From positions 3,968,001 to 4,032,000 of the forward strand of contig NZ_BAABIS010000001.1 in the NCBI RefSeq assembly GCF_039542905.1: a stretch of DNA of 64,000 nt. The letters run 5' to 3'. A program made the translations under genes and the position numbers. This document shows positions 15,615 through 24,298 of the stretch, piece by piece (position 1 is the stretch's first letter; each line of letters begins with the position of its first letter). The notes under the pieces are model-generated. The model worked only from the letters and a program-made list of their open reading frames with translations. It ran no database searches and was not told where the DNA came from. This DNA is from Kitasatospora terrestris (GTDB taxonomy: Bacteria > Actinomycetota > Actinomycetes > Streptomycetales > Streptomycetaceae).

Positions 15615-17447
15615 ATGAGCGAGCAGACGACGAGCGCCGTACCGGCGTGGGAGCAGCGGTTCCGGGCAGCGCGGGTCTCGCTGCCCGAGTGGGCGGACGA
15701 CGCCCCGGACCGCGCGCTGTACGTGTCGAACGCGACCGGCACCTACGAGGTGTACGCGTGGGACCGCACGGCGGGCACCCACCGCCGGGTCACCGACCGT
15801 CCGAACGGCACCACCGACGCCGAGCTGAGCCCCGACGGCGCGTGGATCTGGTGGTTCGACGACACCGACGGCGACGAGTTCGGCGTCTGGCGCCGGCAGC
15901 CGTTCGCGGGCGGCGCCGACGAGGAGGCCGTCCCCGGCGTGCCGGCCGCGTACTCCGCGGGGCTGGCCCTCGGCCGGGACGGCACCGTGGTGGTCGGCAC
16001 CTCCACCGACGACGAGGGCACCACCCTCCACCTGCGGCGCCCCGGCGCCGAGACGACGGAGGTGATCTACCACCACGCCGAGTACGGGGGCGTCGGCGAC
16101 CTCTCCCAGGACGGCGCGCTGCTGGCCATCGACCACACCGAGCACGGCGACGCCATGCACTCCGCGATCCGGGTGGTGCGCACCGCCGACGGCTCGACCG
16201 TCGCCGAGCTGGACGAGGTGACCGGCCGCCAGGAGCAGGAGGCCCGCGGCGTGGCCTGCCTCGGCTTCGCCCCGGCCGACGGCGACCCCCGGCTGCTGGT
16301 CGCGCACCAGCGCCGCGGCCGCTGGGAGCCGATGATCTGGGACGTCGCCGCCGGCACCGAGACCGAGCTGAAGCTGCGCGACGAGCAGGGCCGCGAGTTC
16401 CCCGGCGACCTGTCCGCGCAGTGGCGGCCGGACGCCCGCGCGCTGCTGATCGAGCACGAGTACGAGGCGCGCAGCGAGCTGTTCTCGTACGACCTCGCGG
16501 GCGGCGAGCTGACCCGCCTGGACACCCCGCGCGGCACCGTCTCCGGCGCCACCGCGCGGCCGGACGGCACGGTCGAGTTCCTGTGGTCCTCGGCGGCGGA
16601 GCCGTCCGCCGTCCGCTCCACCTCCGGCGAGGTGGTGCTGCGGGCCCCCGGGCCGGTCCCGCCGCGCTCGGTGCCGATCGAGGACGTCTGGGTCGACGGA
16701 CCGGGCGGCCGGGTGCACGCCCTGGTCCAGCGCCCGGCCGGCGAGGGCCCGTACCCGACCGTGTTCGAGATCCACGGCGGGCCGACGTACCACGACAGCG
16801 ACTCCTTCGCGGCCGGCCCGGCCGCCTGGCTCGACCACGGCTTCGCCGTCGTCCGGGTCAACTACCGGGGCTCCACCGGCTACGGACAGGCGTGGACCGA
16901 CGCGCTGCGCGAGCGGGTCGGCCTGATCGAGCTGGAGGACATCGCCGCGGTCCGCGCCTGGGCGGTGGAGTCCGGCCTCGCCGACCCGTCCCGGCTGGTG
17001 CTCTCCGGCGGCTCCTGGGGCGGCTACCTGACCCTGCTCGGCCTCGGCACCCAGCCCGACCACTGGACGCTCGGCCTCGCCGCCGTCCCGGTCGCCGACT
17101 ACCTCACGGCGTACGCGGACGAGATGGAGGCGCTCAAGTCGCTGGACCGCACGCTCTTCGGCGGCACCCCGGAGGAGGTCCCCGAGCGCTGGCGCGCCTC
17201 CTCCCCCCTCACCTACGTCGAGCAGGTCAGCGCCCCGGTGTACATCAGCGCCGGCGTCAACGACCCCCGCTGCCCGATCCGGCAGATCGAGAACTACGTC
17301 GAAAGGCTGGAGGCCCTCGGCAAGACCCACGAGGTCTACCGCTACGATGCCGGACACGGTTCGCTGGTCGTCGACGAGCGGATCAAGCAGCTCCGCCTGG
17401 AGATCGACTTCGTCCGGCGGCACCTCGGGGAGGGAGACGGCCAGTGA
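15615..17447 (+). CDS. S9 family prolyl oligopeptidase
   Basis: About 610-aa serine peptidase: an N-terminal beta-propeller (YVSNATGTYEVYAWDRTAGTHRRVT, LSPDGAWIWWFDD repeats) and a C-terminal alpha/beta hydrolase from about 380. The catalytic Ser is in LSGGSWGGYL (about 466), Asp in INDPRCPI-like VNDPRCPI and His in DAGHGSLV. No signal peptide, so cytosolic cleavage of short peptides or acyl-peptides is likely. ATG 15606 and 15615 are both possible; 15615 (MSEQTTSAV) is more typical. The stop overlaps the next gene by 4 bp (GTGA). Confidence 0.88.
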   Translation: MSEQTTSAVPAWEQRFRAARVSLPEWADDAPDRALYVSNATGTYEVYAWDRTAGTHRRVTDRPNGTTDAELSPDGAWIWWFDDTDGDEFGVWRRQPFAGGADEEAVPGVPAAYSAGLALGRDGTVVVGTSTDDEGTTLHLRRPGAETTEVIYHHAEYGGVGDLSQDGALLAIDHTEHGDAMHSAIRVVRTADGSTVAELDEVTGRQEQEARGVACLGFAPADGDPRLLVAHQRRGRWEPMIWDVAAGTETELKLRDEQGREFPGDLSAQWRPDARALLIEHEYEARSELFSYDLAGGELTRLDTPRGTVSGATARPDGTVEFLWSSAAEPSAVRSTSGEVVLRAPGPVPPRSVPIEDVWVDGPGGRVHALVQRPAGEGPYPTVFEIHGGPTYHDSDSFAAGPAAWLDHGFAVVRVNYRGSTGYGQAWTDALRERVGLIELEDIAAVRAWAVESGLADPSRLVLSGGSWGGYLTLLGLGTQPDHWTLGLAAVPVADYLTAYADEMEALKSLDRTLFGGTPEEVPERWRASSPLTYVEQVSAPVYISAGVNDPRCPIRQIENYVERLEALGKTHEVYRYDAGHGSLVVDERIKQLRLEIDFVRRHLGEGDGQ

Positions 17448-17782
17448 TCGGACGCGTCGCGTCGGCCGGCGCGCTGGCCGCGGTGCTGATCTTCGGGACC
17501 ACCGCGTGCTCCGACCGCGACGACTGCTCGTCGGCCTCGGCCGCCTCGGCCGTCTCCGCCCAGCTGCTCGCCAAGGGCGGCGGCGGTCACGGCGGTGGCG
17601 GCGGTGGTGGCGGGAAGAGCAGCAGCAGTAGCGGCAGCAGCAAGGGCTCACGCACCTCCAAGGGGTCCAAGAGCTCCGGATCCGGCTCCAGCAGCACCTC
17701 CCGCACCACCCGGACCGGCGGCTCCGACAACTGCGGCAACCGCACACCGGTGCCCGGCAACCCCACGGGGGTCAAGCGGTGA
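17444..17782 (+). CDS. Small Ser/Gly/Lys-rich lipoprotein (first of a pair)
   Basis: 112 aa from GTG 17444, which overlaps the peptidase stop. N-terminal hydrophobic segment ASAGALAAVLIFGTTAC ends in a lipobox-like TTAC, so it is probably a lipid-anchored envelope protein. The mature part has AQLLAK, a poly-Gly stretch, then long Ser/Lys/Gly/Thr runs and a C-terminal SDNCGNRTPVP with a Cys. No known domain. It shares its layout, the AQLLAK block and a Cys near the end with the next gene, so the two are paralogues. Function unknown. Confidence 0.7.
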   Translation: MIGRVASAGALAAVLIFGTTACSDRDDCSSASAASAVSAQLLAKGGGGHGGGGGGGGKSSSSSGSSKGSRTSKGSKSSGSGSSSTSRTTRTGGSDNCGNRTPVPGNPTGVKR

Positions 17783-18102
17783 ACGCCCGGACCACGGCCG
17801 CCACCCTCGCGGTGGCGGCCCTGCTGCTCACCACGAGCGGCTGCTCCGACCAGGACGAGGACGGCTGCGGCGACGCGGCCGGCCCCGTCACCTCCGTCGA
17901 CGCCTTCATCCCGGCGGACGCCTCCGCCCAACTGCTCGCCAAGAGCAGCAAGGGCGGCAGGAGCAGCTCCGGCAGCCGCGGCTCCAAGAGCTCGCGCACC
18001 ACCGTCCACCACCACTCGCACGGGGACGGGGACGGCGACGACTGCGCCGCACCCTCGCCGAAGCCCTCCTGGACCTTCCCGCCGGCGACGCCCACGCGGT
18101 AG
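17779..18102 (+). CDS. Small Ser/Lys/His-rich lipoprotein (second of a pair)
   Basis: 107 aa from GTG 17779 (GTGA overlap). The signal TTAATLAVAALLLTTSGC has a clean lipobox (TSGC). The mature chain carries SAQLLAK followed by SSKGGRSSSGSRGSKSSR, then VHHHSHGDGDGDDCAAP, a His/Asp-rich stretch that could bind metal, and a Pro-rich end. It is coupled to the preceding lipoprotein and peptidase genes. No family assignment possible. Confidence 0.7.
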   Translation: MNARTTAATLAVAALLLTTSGCSDQDEDGCGDAAGPVTSVDAFIPADASAQLLAKSSKGGRSSSGSRGSKSSRTTVHHHSHGDGDGDDCAAPSPKPSWTFPPATPTR

Positions 18103-18127
18103 CCCGGCCGCCGGCGGCGGCCGGTTG

Positions 18128-18913
18128 CTACGCGGCGGGCTCCAGGCCCAGCTCGCGGTCCTCGACGGCCTCCGCCTCACGGCGCACCAGCCGCCACCAC
18201 ATGAACACCACGAACCCGGCGAAGACGAACCACTCCAAGGTGTAGCCCAGGTTCTGGAACGCCCGCAGGCTCAGACCGTCCCCGCCCTGCGGCTGCACCG
18301 TCGGCACCGCCGTCAGACCGGCCGGCGCCGCGTCCGCGGCCACCCAGCCGTCGTACACGGCGTACGGCATCACGTTCACCAGCGTCGCCGGGCTGATCGT
18401 GCCCAGCTGGCCGGACGGCAGACCGCCCGCCACCGCACCGCCACTGCCGCTGTTCTCCGGCGCCTGCAGCCGGCCCACCACCGTCACCTCGCCGTCCGGG
18501 ACGGCCGGCACCGCCGCGCCCGCCGCGGCACCCGGCGCCCAGCCCCGCACCACCGCGACCGCCCGGCCGTCGGACGTGGTCAGCGGGGTCAGCACGTAGA
18601 AGCCCTGGCGGCCGTCGACCGTGCGGTCGGGGACCAGCAACTGGTGCGAGGCGTCGAACCGGCCGGTCGCGGTGACCGTCCGCCCGACCGTGTCCGTACC
18701 GACCCTGGCGGCCGGACCCTCCAGCACCTGCGACAGCGGCTGCGCCGCAGCGGTCGACGCGGAGGCCGCCGCCCTGGACGTGTCCTTGTGCGAGTCGACC
18801 CGGTCCTCGAACCGCCCCAGCTGCCAGGAACCGAGCAACAGGCAGACCACGATCGCCGCCAACGCGACAACAGTGCCGCCGAGCCACCGCGGGGTCAGGA
18901 GAAACCGGTACAC
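18128..18913 (-). CDS. SURF1 family protein
   Basis: 261-aa membrane protein. TM segment about 8-30 (LGGTVVALAAIVVCLLLGSWQLGR, with the SURF1 start pattern TPRWLGG and WQLGR) and a second TM near the C-terminus (WFVFAGFVVFMWWRLV); the extracytoplasmic loop contains VTATGRFD, GFYVLTPL and VVRGWAP. SURF1 proteins help assemble cytochrome c oxidase of the aa3 type. GTG 18913 is chosen because family similarity starts at YRFLLTPRW; the same frame stays open into the minisatellite upstream, which is not coding. Convergent with the lipoprotein genes. Confidence 0.88.
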   Translation of the reverse strand: MYRFLLTPRWLGGTVVALAAIVVCLLLGSWQLGRFEDRVDSHKDTSRAAASASTAAAQPLSQVLEGPAARVGTDTVGRTVTATGRFDASHQLLVPDRTVDGRQGFYVLTPLTTSDGRAVAVVRGWAPGAAAGAAVPAVPDGEVTVVGRLQAPENSGSGGAVAGGLPSGQLGTISPATLVNVMPYAVYDGWVAADAAPAGLTAVPTVQPQGGDGLSLRAFQNLGYTLEWFVFAGFVVFMWWRLVRREAEAVEDRELGLEPAA

Positions 18914-19060
18914 ACCACCACGGTAACCACCCCCGACACCGCCCCCGCCCACCGGGGCACGACACCACCACCCGAGGGCATCTCCCGCGCACTCCCGTCC
19001 CAGCCGGAGGCCCCCCACGGCCGCCGGCCGGGACCGCGGCGGAACGAACGCGACCCCCGA

Positions 19061-19470
19061 GCGGACCACCGTCCCGCCGGAGGCGGTCGTTCTCCCGTGG
19101 AGCGTCCCGCCGAAGGCGATCCCGCGGAGCACCCCACCGAAGGCGATCGTTCTCCCGGAGCGGCCGCCGGAGGCGATCCCGCGGACCACCGTCCCGCCGG
19201 AGGCGGTCGTTCTCCCGTGGAGCGTCCCGCCGAAGGCGATCCCGCGGAGCACCCCGCCGGAGGCGATCGTTCTCCCGGAGCGTCCCGCCGGAGGCGATCC
19301 CGCGGAGCACCCCGCCGGAGGCGATCCCGCGGAGCACCCCGCCGGAGGCGGTCGTTCTCCCGCGGAGCGTCCCGCCGAAGGCGATCCCGCGGAGCACCCC
19401 GCCGGAGGCGGTGCCGTCCCGGACCGTGGCTCCGCCCGAAGCGGTGCCGTCCCGGACCGTGGCCCTGTCG
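19061..19470. repeat. Minisatellite with 120-bp and 27-bp periods
   Basis: About 410 bp made of variants of GCGATCCCGCGGAGCACCCC plus CGCCGGAGG, alternating with GTCGTTCTCCCGTGGAGC-type units. A higher-order 120-bp period is visible: 19061-19160 and 19181-19280 differ at only about two bases. Units starting at 19294 and 19321 are 27 bp apart. The frame shifts by one between units, so a continuous repeat protein is unlikely. It fills the gap between SURF1 and the sigma-partner gene. Confidence 0.85.
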
Positions 19471-19480
19471 GGGCGTGGGG

Positions 19481-20617
19481 TCAGCTCGGGGTGGGGGTGG
19501 GTGGGGCCGGGGTGGGAGTGGGGGCGGGTTCGGGGGCGGACTGGTAGACGGTGCCGTCGCAGGCGCCCTTGAGCTGAGCGGTGGCGAGGGCGGGGGTGCC
19601 GGTGGCGAGGGCGTAGGAGAGCGTCAGGGTGTTGTCGGGCCCGGCGGTGGTGGCGGTGGGGGCGGCCGTCGGGTCGGTGGAGGGGCCGGGGCTGGACCCG
19701 GGGGCGGCGCTGCCCGCAGGGGCGACGGCGGCCGCGCTGGTGTCGGCCTGGGCGACGGACTGGCCGGCGGCGCTGGGGGCGGCGGTGGCGGTGTCGCAGG
19801 CCCGGCCGGGAACCCAGCCGAACCGGACGACGTACGCGGCGCCCGGCGCGAGCACGACCTCGCGCGGCAGGCTCGCCGGATCGGGCAGCCCGTCGGCCGG
19901 GTCGCCGGCCGCGTGGGCGAGGACCCGGACGGTGCCGCCGCCGGCGCCGGGGGCGGCGACTGCGTCGACGGTGCCGGCCCGGTCGATCCGGCAGCTCTGC
20001 GCGGAGGTGTTGGCGACGTGGAACCAGCCGTAGACCCGGCCGGCGGCGTCGGCGGGGTCGATCCGGGCGTCGGCCTTGCCGAGGGCGGCGGGGAGGCAGG
20101 CGGGGACGGCGCCGGTCGCGCCGGGCGTCGGTGTGCCGCTCGGGCCGGCGCTGCCGCTGGCGGTGGGAGCGGCGCTGGAGGGGTCGGCGGCGGCGGGTGG
20201 CTGGGCGGGGGCGGATCTGGTGACGGATCCGGTCGGCGGGTGGGTGGGGCGGGCGCTGCCGGGGGCGCCGGCGGCACCGGCCGTGGCACCGCCGGAGAGG
20301 TCGAAGAGCGGGTCGACGCCGTGCAGGGCGGGCAGGGCGACGGCGGCGGTGAGGGTAACGGCGGCGGCGCCGGTCCAGGCGTTGCGGCGGCGGGCACGGC
20401 GGCGCGGTACGGCGACCCGGAGCCGGGGCAGGGCGGCGGCGTCGGGTTCGAGGTCGTCGACGGCGAGGCGCAGCCGGGCGCGGAGTTCACGTTCCGTCAT
20501 CCCGCCCCCGCCGGAGCCGGACCCGCCCGGGCCGGATCCGGCCGGGCGCCCCGGACCACCCGGGCCGCCCGGTGCTCCCGGGCCGCCCGGGCCGGGGCCC
20601 GCGGAGCGGTCAGTCAT
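19481..20617 (-). CDS. Single-pass membrane protein paired with a SigE-family sigma factor
   Basis: 378 aa: a Gly/Pro-rich start, a cytosolic segment (RELRARLRLAVDDLEPDAAALPRLR), one TM helix (about 80-100, WTGAAAVTLTAAVALPAL) and a Thr/Pro/Ala-rich extracytoplasmic part with a DUF4232-like domain (CRIDRAGTVDAV ... AYVVRFGWVPGRACDT ... LKGACDG). The start overlaps the sigma gene stop by 8 bp, the arrangement expected for a sigma/anti-sigma pair, so an anti-sigma or sensor role is inferred; no zinc anti-sigma motif is present. An internal MTERELRARL may be the true start. Confidence 0.65.
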   Translation of the reverse strand: MTDRSAGPGPGGPGAPGGPGGPGRPAGSGPGGSGSGGGGMTERELRARLRLAVDDLEPDAAALPRLRVAVPRRRARRRNAWTGAAAVTLTAAVALPALHGVDPLFDLSGGATAGAAGAPGSARPTHPPTGSVTRSAPAQPPAAADPSSAAPTASGSAGPSGTPTPGATGAVPACLPAALGKADARIDPADAAGRVYGWFHVANTSAQSCRIDRAGTVDAVAAPGAGGGTVRVLAHAAGDPADGLPDPASLPREVVLAPGAAYVVRFGWVPGRACDTATAAPSAAGQSVAQADTSAAAVAPAGSAAPGSSPGPSTDPTAAPTATTAGPDNTLTLSYALATGTPALATAQLKGACDGTVYQSAPEPAPTPTPAPPTPTPS

Positions 20618-21206
20618 CGCTGCCGCTCTCCATCAGCGTGCGCAGTGCCGTGAGTCCGCGCGAGCCGTACGCCTTCACCGAGCCGATGGAGATGCCGAGC
20701 ACCTCGGCGACCTGAGCCTCGGTCAGATCCGCGTAGTAGCGCAGCACGAGCACCTCCCGCTGACGGCGTTGCAACCCCCGTAGCGCGGTCCTCAGCTGAT
20801 CGCGCTCCAGCGCATCGTAGGCCCCTTCCTCTGCACTGGCCATGTCAGGCATGGGCTTGGGCAGCAGCCGCAGGCCGAGGATCCGTCGCCGCAGCGTGGA
20901 CCGGGAGAGGTTGACCACGGTCTGCCGCAGGTAGGCCAGGGTCTTCTCCGGGTCGCGGACCCGTCGCCGGGCGGCGTGCACCCGGATGAAGGCTTCCTGG
21001 ACGACGTCCTCGCAGGAGGAGAGGTCGTCGAGGAGCAGGGCCGCCAGTCGCAGCAGGGAACGGTAGTGCGCCTGGTAGGTCTCGGTGAGCTGATCGACGC
21101 TGGCCCCGGTCGCGTCCGCTGCCGCCGCAGCAAGGCCCATCCGACTATCGACCGGCCGTCGGGCCGCCCCGAGCGGGATGGCCACCGCCACCGCCGCCCC
21201 CATCAT
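20610..21206 (-). CDS. SigE-family RNA polymerase sigma factor (ECF)
   Basis: About 198 aa. Region 2: YQAHYRSLLRLAALLLDDLSSCEDVVQEAFIRVHAARRRV; region 4: LRGLQRRQREVLVLRYYADLTEAQVAEVLGISIGSVKAYGSRGLTALRTL. The ATG at 21206 is one of several possible starts (ATG 21203 and GTG 21215 are also near). It belongs to the SigE subgroup found next to aspartate kinase in streptomycetes and shares an operon with the membrane protein downstream. A GAATCCCC ... GGGGATTC inverted repeat lies upstream. Confidence 0.88.
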   Translation of the reverse strand: MMGAAVAVAIPLGAARRPVDSRMGLAAAAADATGASVDQLTETYQAHYRSLLRLAALLLDDLSSCEDVVQEAFIRVHAARRRVRDPEKTLAYLRQTVVNLSRSTLRRRILGLRLLPKPMPDMASAEEGAYDALERDQLRTALRGLQRRQREVLVLRYYADLTEAQVAEVLGISIGSVKAYGSRGLTALRTLMESGSDD

Positions 21207-21280
21207 GTTCGCCACGCCTGTTGGACACTCGATCCCCTGTCCTGGTTGCCCTGACCCGGGGGGCATTCTCCACCAAAGGC

Positions 21281-21320
21281 GAATCCCCCTCCAGAGCTCG
21301 GACGCTCCGGAAGGGGATTC
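21281..21320. promoter_or_regulatory. Inverted repeat between ask and the sigma gene
   Basis: GAATCCCC (21281-21288) and GGGGATTC (21313-21320) form an inverted repeat with a 24-bp centre. It could be the ask terminator or an operator for the sigma operon. The 187 bp of 21207-21393 contain no asd gene. Confidence 0.4.
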
Positions 21321-21393
21321 TGACAGACTGTCTCACCGCCCGCTGGGGGAACGGCTACGATCCCGGCCGACGGCGGGGGTCGGCGACCGCCGG

Positions 21394-22674
21394 TCAGCGG
21401 CCGGTGCCCCCGTAGACGACGGCCTCGTCGGTGTCGCTGTCCAGGCCGAACGCGGTGTGCACGGCGCGGACGGCCTCCGGGACGTCCTCGGCGCGGGTGA
21501 CCACCGAGATGCGGATCTCCGAGGTGGAGATCAGCTCGATGTTGACGCCGGCCTCGGAGAGCGCCTCGAAGAAGGTCGCGGTGACACCCGGGTTGGACCG
21601 CATGCCAGCGCCGACCAGGGAGATCTTGCCGATCGCGTCGTCGTAGCGCAGCGACTCGTAGCCGATGCCCTCCTTGACCCGGCCGAGCGCGTCGATGGCC
21701 TTCTGGCCCTCGGTCTTCGGCAGGGTGAAGGTGATGTCGGTGAGGCCGGTGGAGGTGGCGGAGACGTTCTGCACCACCATGTCGATGTTGACCTCGGCGT
21801 CCGCGATGGCGCGGAAGATGCGGGCCGCCTCGCCCGGCTTGTCCGGCACGCCGACGACCGTGATCTTGGCCTCGGACGTGTCGTGGGCGACTCCGGAGAT
21901 GATGGCCTGCTCCATCTCGCCCCCTTCGGGCTTGTTCGGGTTGTCGTTGCTGACGATCGTCCCCGGGAGACCGGAGAAGGACGAGCGTACGTGAATCGGG
22001 ATGTTGTAGCGCCGCGCGTACTCCACGCAGCGGTCCAGCAGCACCTTGGAGCCGGAGGAGGCCAGCTCCAGCATGTCCTCGAACGCGATCCAGTCGATCT
22101 TGCGCGCCTTCTTGACCACGCGCGGGTCGGCGGTGAAGACGCCGTCGACGTCGGTGTAGATCTCGCAGACCTCGGCGCCGAGCGCCGCGGCCAGCGCGAC
22201 GGCGGTGGTGTCGGAGCCGCCGCGGCCGAGCGTGGTGATGTCCTTGGAGACCTGGGAGACGCCCTGGAAGCCGGCCACGATCGCGACGTTGCCCTCGTCG
22301 AGGGCGTTGCGGATGCGGCCCGGCGTCACGTCGATGATGCGCGCCTTGTTGTGCGTCGAGTCGGTGATCACACCGGCCTGGCTGCCCGTGAAGGACTGGG
22401 CGTCGAAGCCCAGCGTTTTGATCGCCATGGCCAGCAGCGCCATGGAGATGCGCTCTCCGGCGGTCAGCAGCATGTCGAACTCACGGCCGGACGGAATAGG
22501 GGTCACCTGCTCCGCGAGTTCGATGAGCTCGTCCGTCGTGTCGCCCATCGCGGAGACCACGACGACGACCTCATGGCCGGCCTTCCTGGTGTCCACGATT
22601 CGACGGGCGACGCGCTTGATGCCCTCGGCATCCGCAACGGATGAGCCGCCGTACTTCTGCACGACAAGGCCCAC
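21394..22674 (-). CDS. lysC: Aspartate kinase
   Basis: 426 aa, phosphorylates L-aspartate in the first step to lysine, threonine, methionine and diaminopimelate. Kinase part: [20 protein letters not shown] (residues 7-26), [18 protein letters not shown] and [15 protein letters not shown]; the C-terminus holds two ACT domains ([30 protein letters not shown] and [22 protein letters not shown]) for Thr/Lys feedback. The start is GTG 22674 with GAGG upstream. An internal ATG at 21915 preceded by GAAGGGGG would give a 173-aa ACT-only beta subunit, as known in corynebacterial Ask. The -10-like TAGACT lies at 22711-22716. Confidence 0.95.
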   Translation of the reverse strand: MGLVVQKYGGSSVADAEGIKRVARRIVDTRKAGHEVVVVVSAMGDTTDELIELAEQVTPIPSGREFDMLLTAGERISMALLAMAIKTLGFDAQSFTGSQAGVITDSTHNKARIIDVTPGRIRNALDEGNVAIVAGFQGVSQVSKDITTLGRGGSDTTAVALAAALGAEVCEIYTDVDGVFTADPRVVKKARKIDWIAFEDMLELASSGSKVLLDRCVEYARRYNIPIHVRSSFSGLPGTIVSNDNPNKPEGGEMEQAIISGVAHDTSEAKITVVGVPDKPGEAARIFRAIADAEVNIDMVVQNVSATSTGLTDITFTLPKTEGQKAIDALGRVKEGIGYESLRYDDAIGKISLVGAGMRSNPGVTATFFEALSEAGVNIELISTSEIRISVVTRAEDVPEAVRAVHTAFGLDSDTDEAVVYGGTGR

Positions 22675-22912
22675 GGGGGCTCCTCGACTTGGGGTGGTCT
22701 GGTCGCGGCCAGTCTAACGACGCGGTCACGCCGAACCGGGGCATTCCGCATACTGAGACGGCCATATCGAACCGTGGTCACCCCGGACGGGCAGGTCTGC
22801 GGACCCGGCCCGGCCGCCCAGGAGATTTGCCGGGGAGCCGACCGCCTGCTCCCCGGATTTCGCGCGCCCGGAAATTTCTGACGGTTGCGTCACAGCGCCC
22901 GTCGGAGACCCG

Positions 22913-23557
22913 TCACAGCCCGAGTTCGGCGGCCATCAGGTCGCCCGCCTGCTTCTCCAGCTCCTCGTCGCTCAGCCCGTCGTTGTCGGTGTCCGCACCG
23001 TCGGGCGCGGCGCCGAGCGGGCTGTCCAGCCGGACGTGCGCGACCAGCGACTGCAGCGCCCGCAGCACCGCCGAGCAGGTCGTGCCCCAGTTGGACAGGT
23101 ACGAGAACTGCCACCACCACAGCGCCTCGCTGATCCGGCCCTCCCGGTAGTGGGTCAGGCCGTGCCGCAGCTCGCTGACCACCCCCGCGAGGTCGTCGGA
23201 GATCCGGAAGGCGTTCGGCATCTCCGACGGCCCGTACGGGTCGAAGACCTCGTGGTAGACGTCGATCGGGGCGAGCAGCTCGGCCAGCCGGTCCCGCAGC
23301 TCCACGCCGTCCGGCTCGGGGCCCGCGTCGGGCTCGAAGCGGTCCTCCGGCAGGACGTCCTCGATCGCACCGAGCCGGCCGCCGGCCAGCAGCAGCTGGG
23401 AGACCTCGAGCAGCAGCAGCGAGATGGCGCTGCCCGGCTCGTCGCCCTTGGCGACCTCGGTGACGGCGAGCACGAAGCTCTCCACCGAGTCGGCGATCTG
23501 GACCGCGAAGTCGTCGGGCTCGTCGTTGTGGGTGAGGGTGTGGCTACGTTCAGACAT
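22913..23557 (-). CDS. DUF5063 domain protein
   Basis: 214-aa acidic, mostly helical cytosolic protein: [61 protein letters not shown] and [35 protein letters not shown] match the DUF5063 family, commonly encoded directly after recR in streptomycetes. The start at 23557 overlaps the recR stop by 8 bp. The C-terminal [15 protein letters not shown] resembles a calcium-binding loop, but in a cytosolic protein this may be chance. Role unknown; recR linkage suggests a DNA-repair-adjacent or simply conserved operon place. Confidence 0.85.
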   Translation of the reverse strand: MSERSHTLTHNDEPDDFAVQIADSVESFVLAVTEVAKGDEPGSAISLLLLEVSQLLLAGGRLGAIEDVLPEDRFEPDAGPEPDGVELRDRLAELLAPIDVYHEVFDPYGPSEMPNAFRISDDLAGVVSELRHGLTHYREGRISEALWWWQFSYLSNWGTTCSAVLRALQSLVAHVRLDSPLGAAPDGADTDNDGLSDEELEKQAGDLMAAELGL

Positions 23558-24149
23558 CGAGCAGTCGTCTCCCTTCGAAGGCCCGGCCGAGGGTGACCTC
23601 GTCGGCGTACTCCAAGTCCCCGCCGACGGGCAGGCCGCTCGCCAGCCGGGTGACCTTGAGGCCCATCGGCTTGCACAGCCGGGCCAGGTAGGTGGCGGTG
23701 GCCTCCCCCTCCAGATTGGGGTCGGTGGCCAGGATCAGCTCGGTGACGGTGCCGTCGGCGAGCCGGGTCATCAGCTCGCGGATCCGCAGGTCGTCCGGGC
23801 CGACGCCCTCGATCGGGCTGATCGCGCCGCCCAGCACGTGGTAGCGGCCGCGGAACTCCCGGGTGCGCTCGATGGCCACCACGTCCTTGGGCTCCTCGAC
23901 CACGCAGATCACCGCCAGGTCGCGGCGCGGGTCCAGACAGACCCGGCACCGCTCGGCCTCGGCGACGTTGCCGCACACCACGCAGAAGCGGACCCGGTCC
24001 TTGACCTCCAGCAGCGCGTGCGCCAGCCGGCGGACGTCCACCGGGTCGGACTGCAGCACGTGGAAGGCGATCCGCTGCGCGCTCTTGGGCCCGACGCCGG
24101 GCAGCCTGCCCAGTTCGTCGATCAGGTCCTGAACCACGCCCTCGTACAA
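23550..24149 (-). CDS. recR: Recombination mediator RecR
   Basis: 199 aa, the canonical length. Acts with RecO (and RecF) to load RecA at gaps. HhH segment [22 protein letters not shown] (about 10-31), zinc finger [16 protein letters not shown] (about 56-71) and a Toprim domain ([14 protein letters not shown] ... [19 protein letters not shown]). The TTG at 24149 is taken as the start because GGAAGG lies 7 bases upstream and the protein then begins [13 protein letters not shown], as RecR does; a GTG two codons earlier is too close to the RBS. It is separated from ybaB/dnaX by the accessory block. Confidence 0.94.
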   Translation of the reverse strand: MYEGVVQDLIDELGRLPGVGPKSAQRIAFHVLQSDPVDVRRLAHALLEVKDRVRFCVVCGNVAEAERCRVCLDPRRDLAVICVVEEPKDVVAIERTREFRGRYHVLGGAISPIEGVGPDDLRIRELMTRLADGTVTELILATDPNLEGEATATYLARLCKPMGLKVTRLASGLPVGGDLEYADEVTLGRAFEGRRLLDV

Positions 24150-24298
24150 CGTCACGCCTTCCGCCGGCCCGGACGGTCACCGGGGTCCGATTGCTCCGGT
24201 GCCATCATCCAACGAATCGGGCGTCGGACACACCATCCGACGCCCGACTCGTGGAATCCGTTCCCGTCGCACCCGGCTCGGGCCCGATCGGGCCCGGC

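Noticed and set aside
19061..19300. Repeat protein encoded through the minisatellite in frame with SURF1
   Set aside because: Unit spacing breaks the frame between 19236 and 19294, and SURF1 similarity starts only at about 18913.
19061..19470. Possible CRISPR array
   Set aside because: Units are contiguous variants of each other with irregular length and no unique spacers or cas genes; it is a minisatellite.
22675..22912. Hidden gene between ask and the DUF5063 gene
   Set aside because: No frame with an RBS or family similarity; only a candidate ask promoter (TAGACT at 22711-22716).
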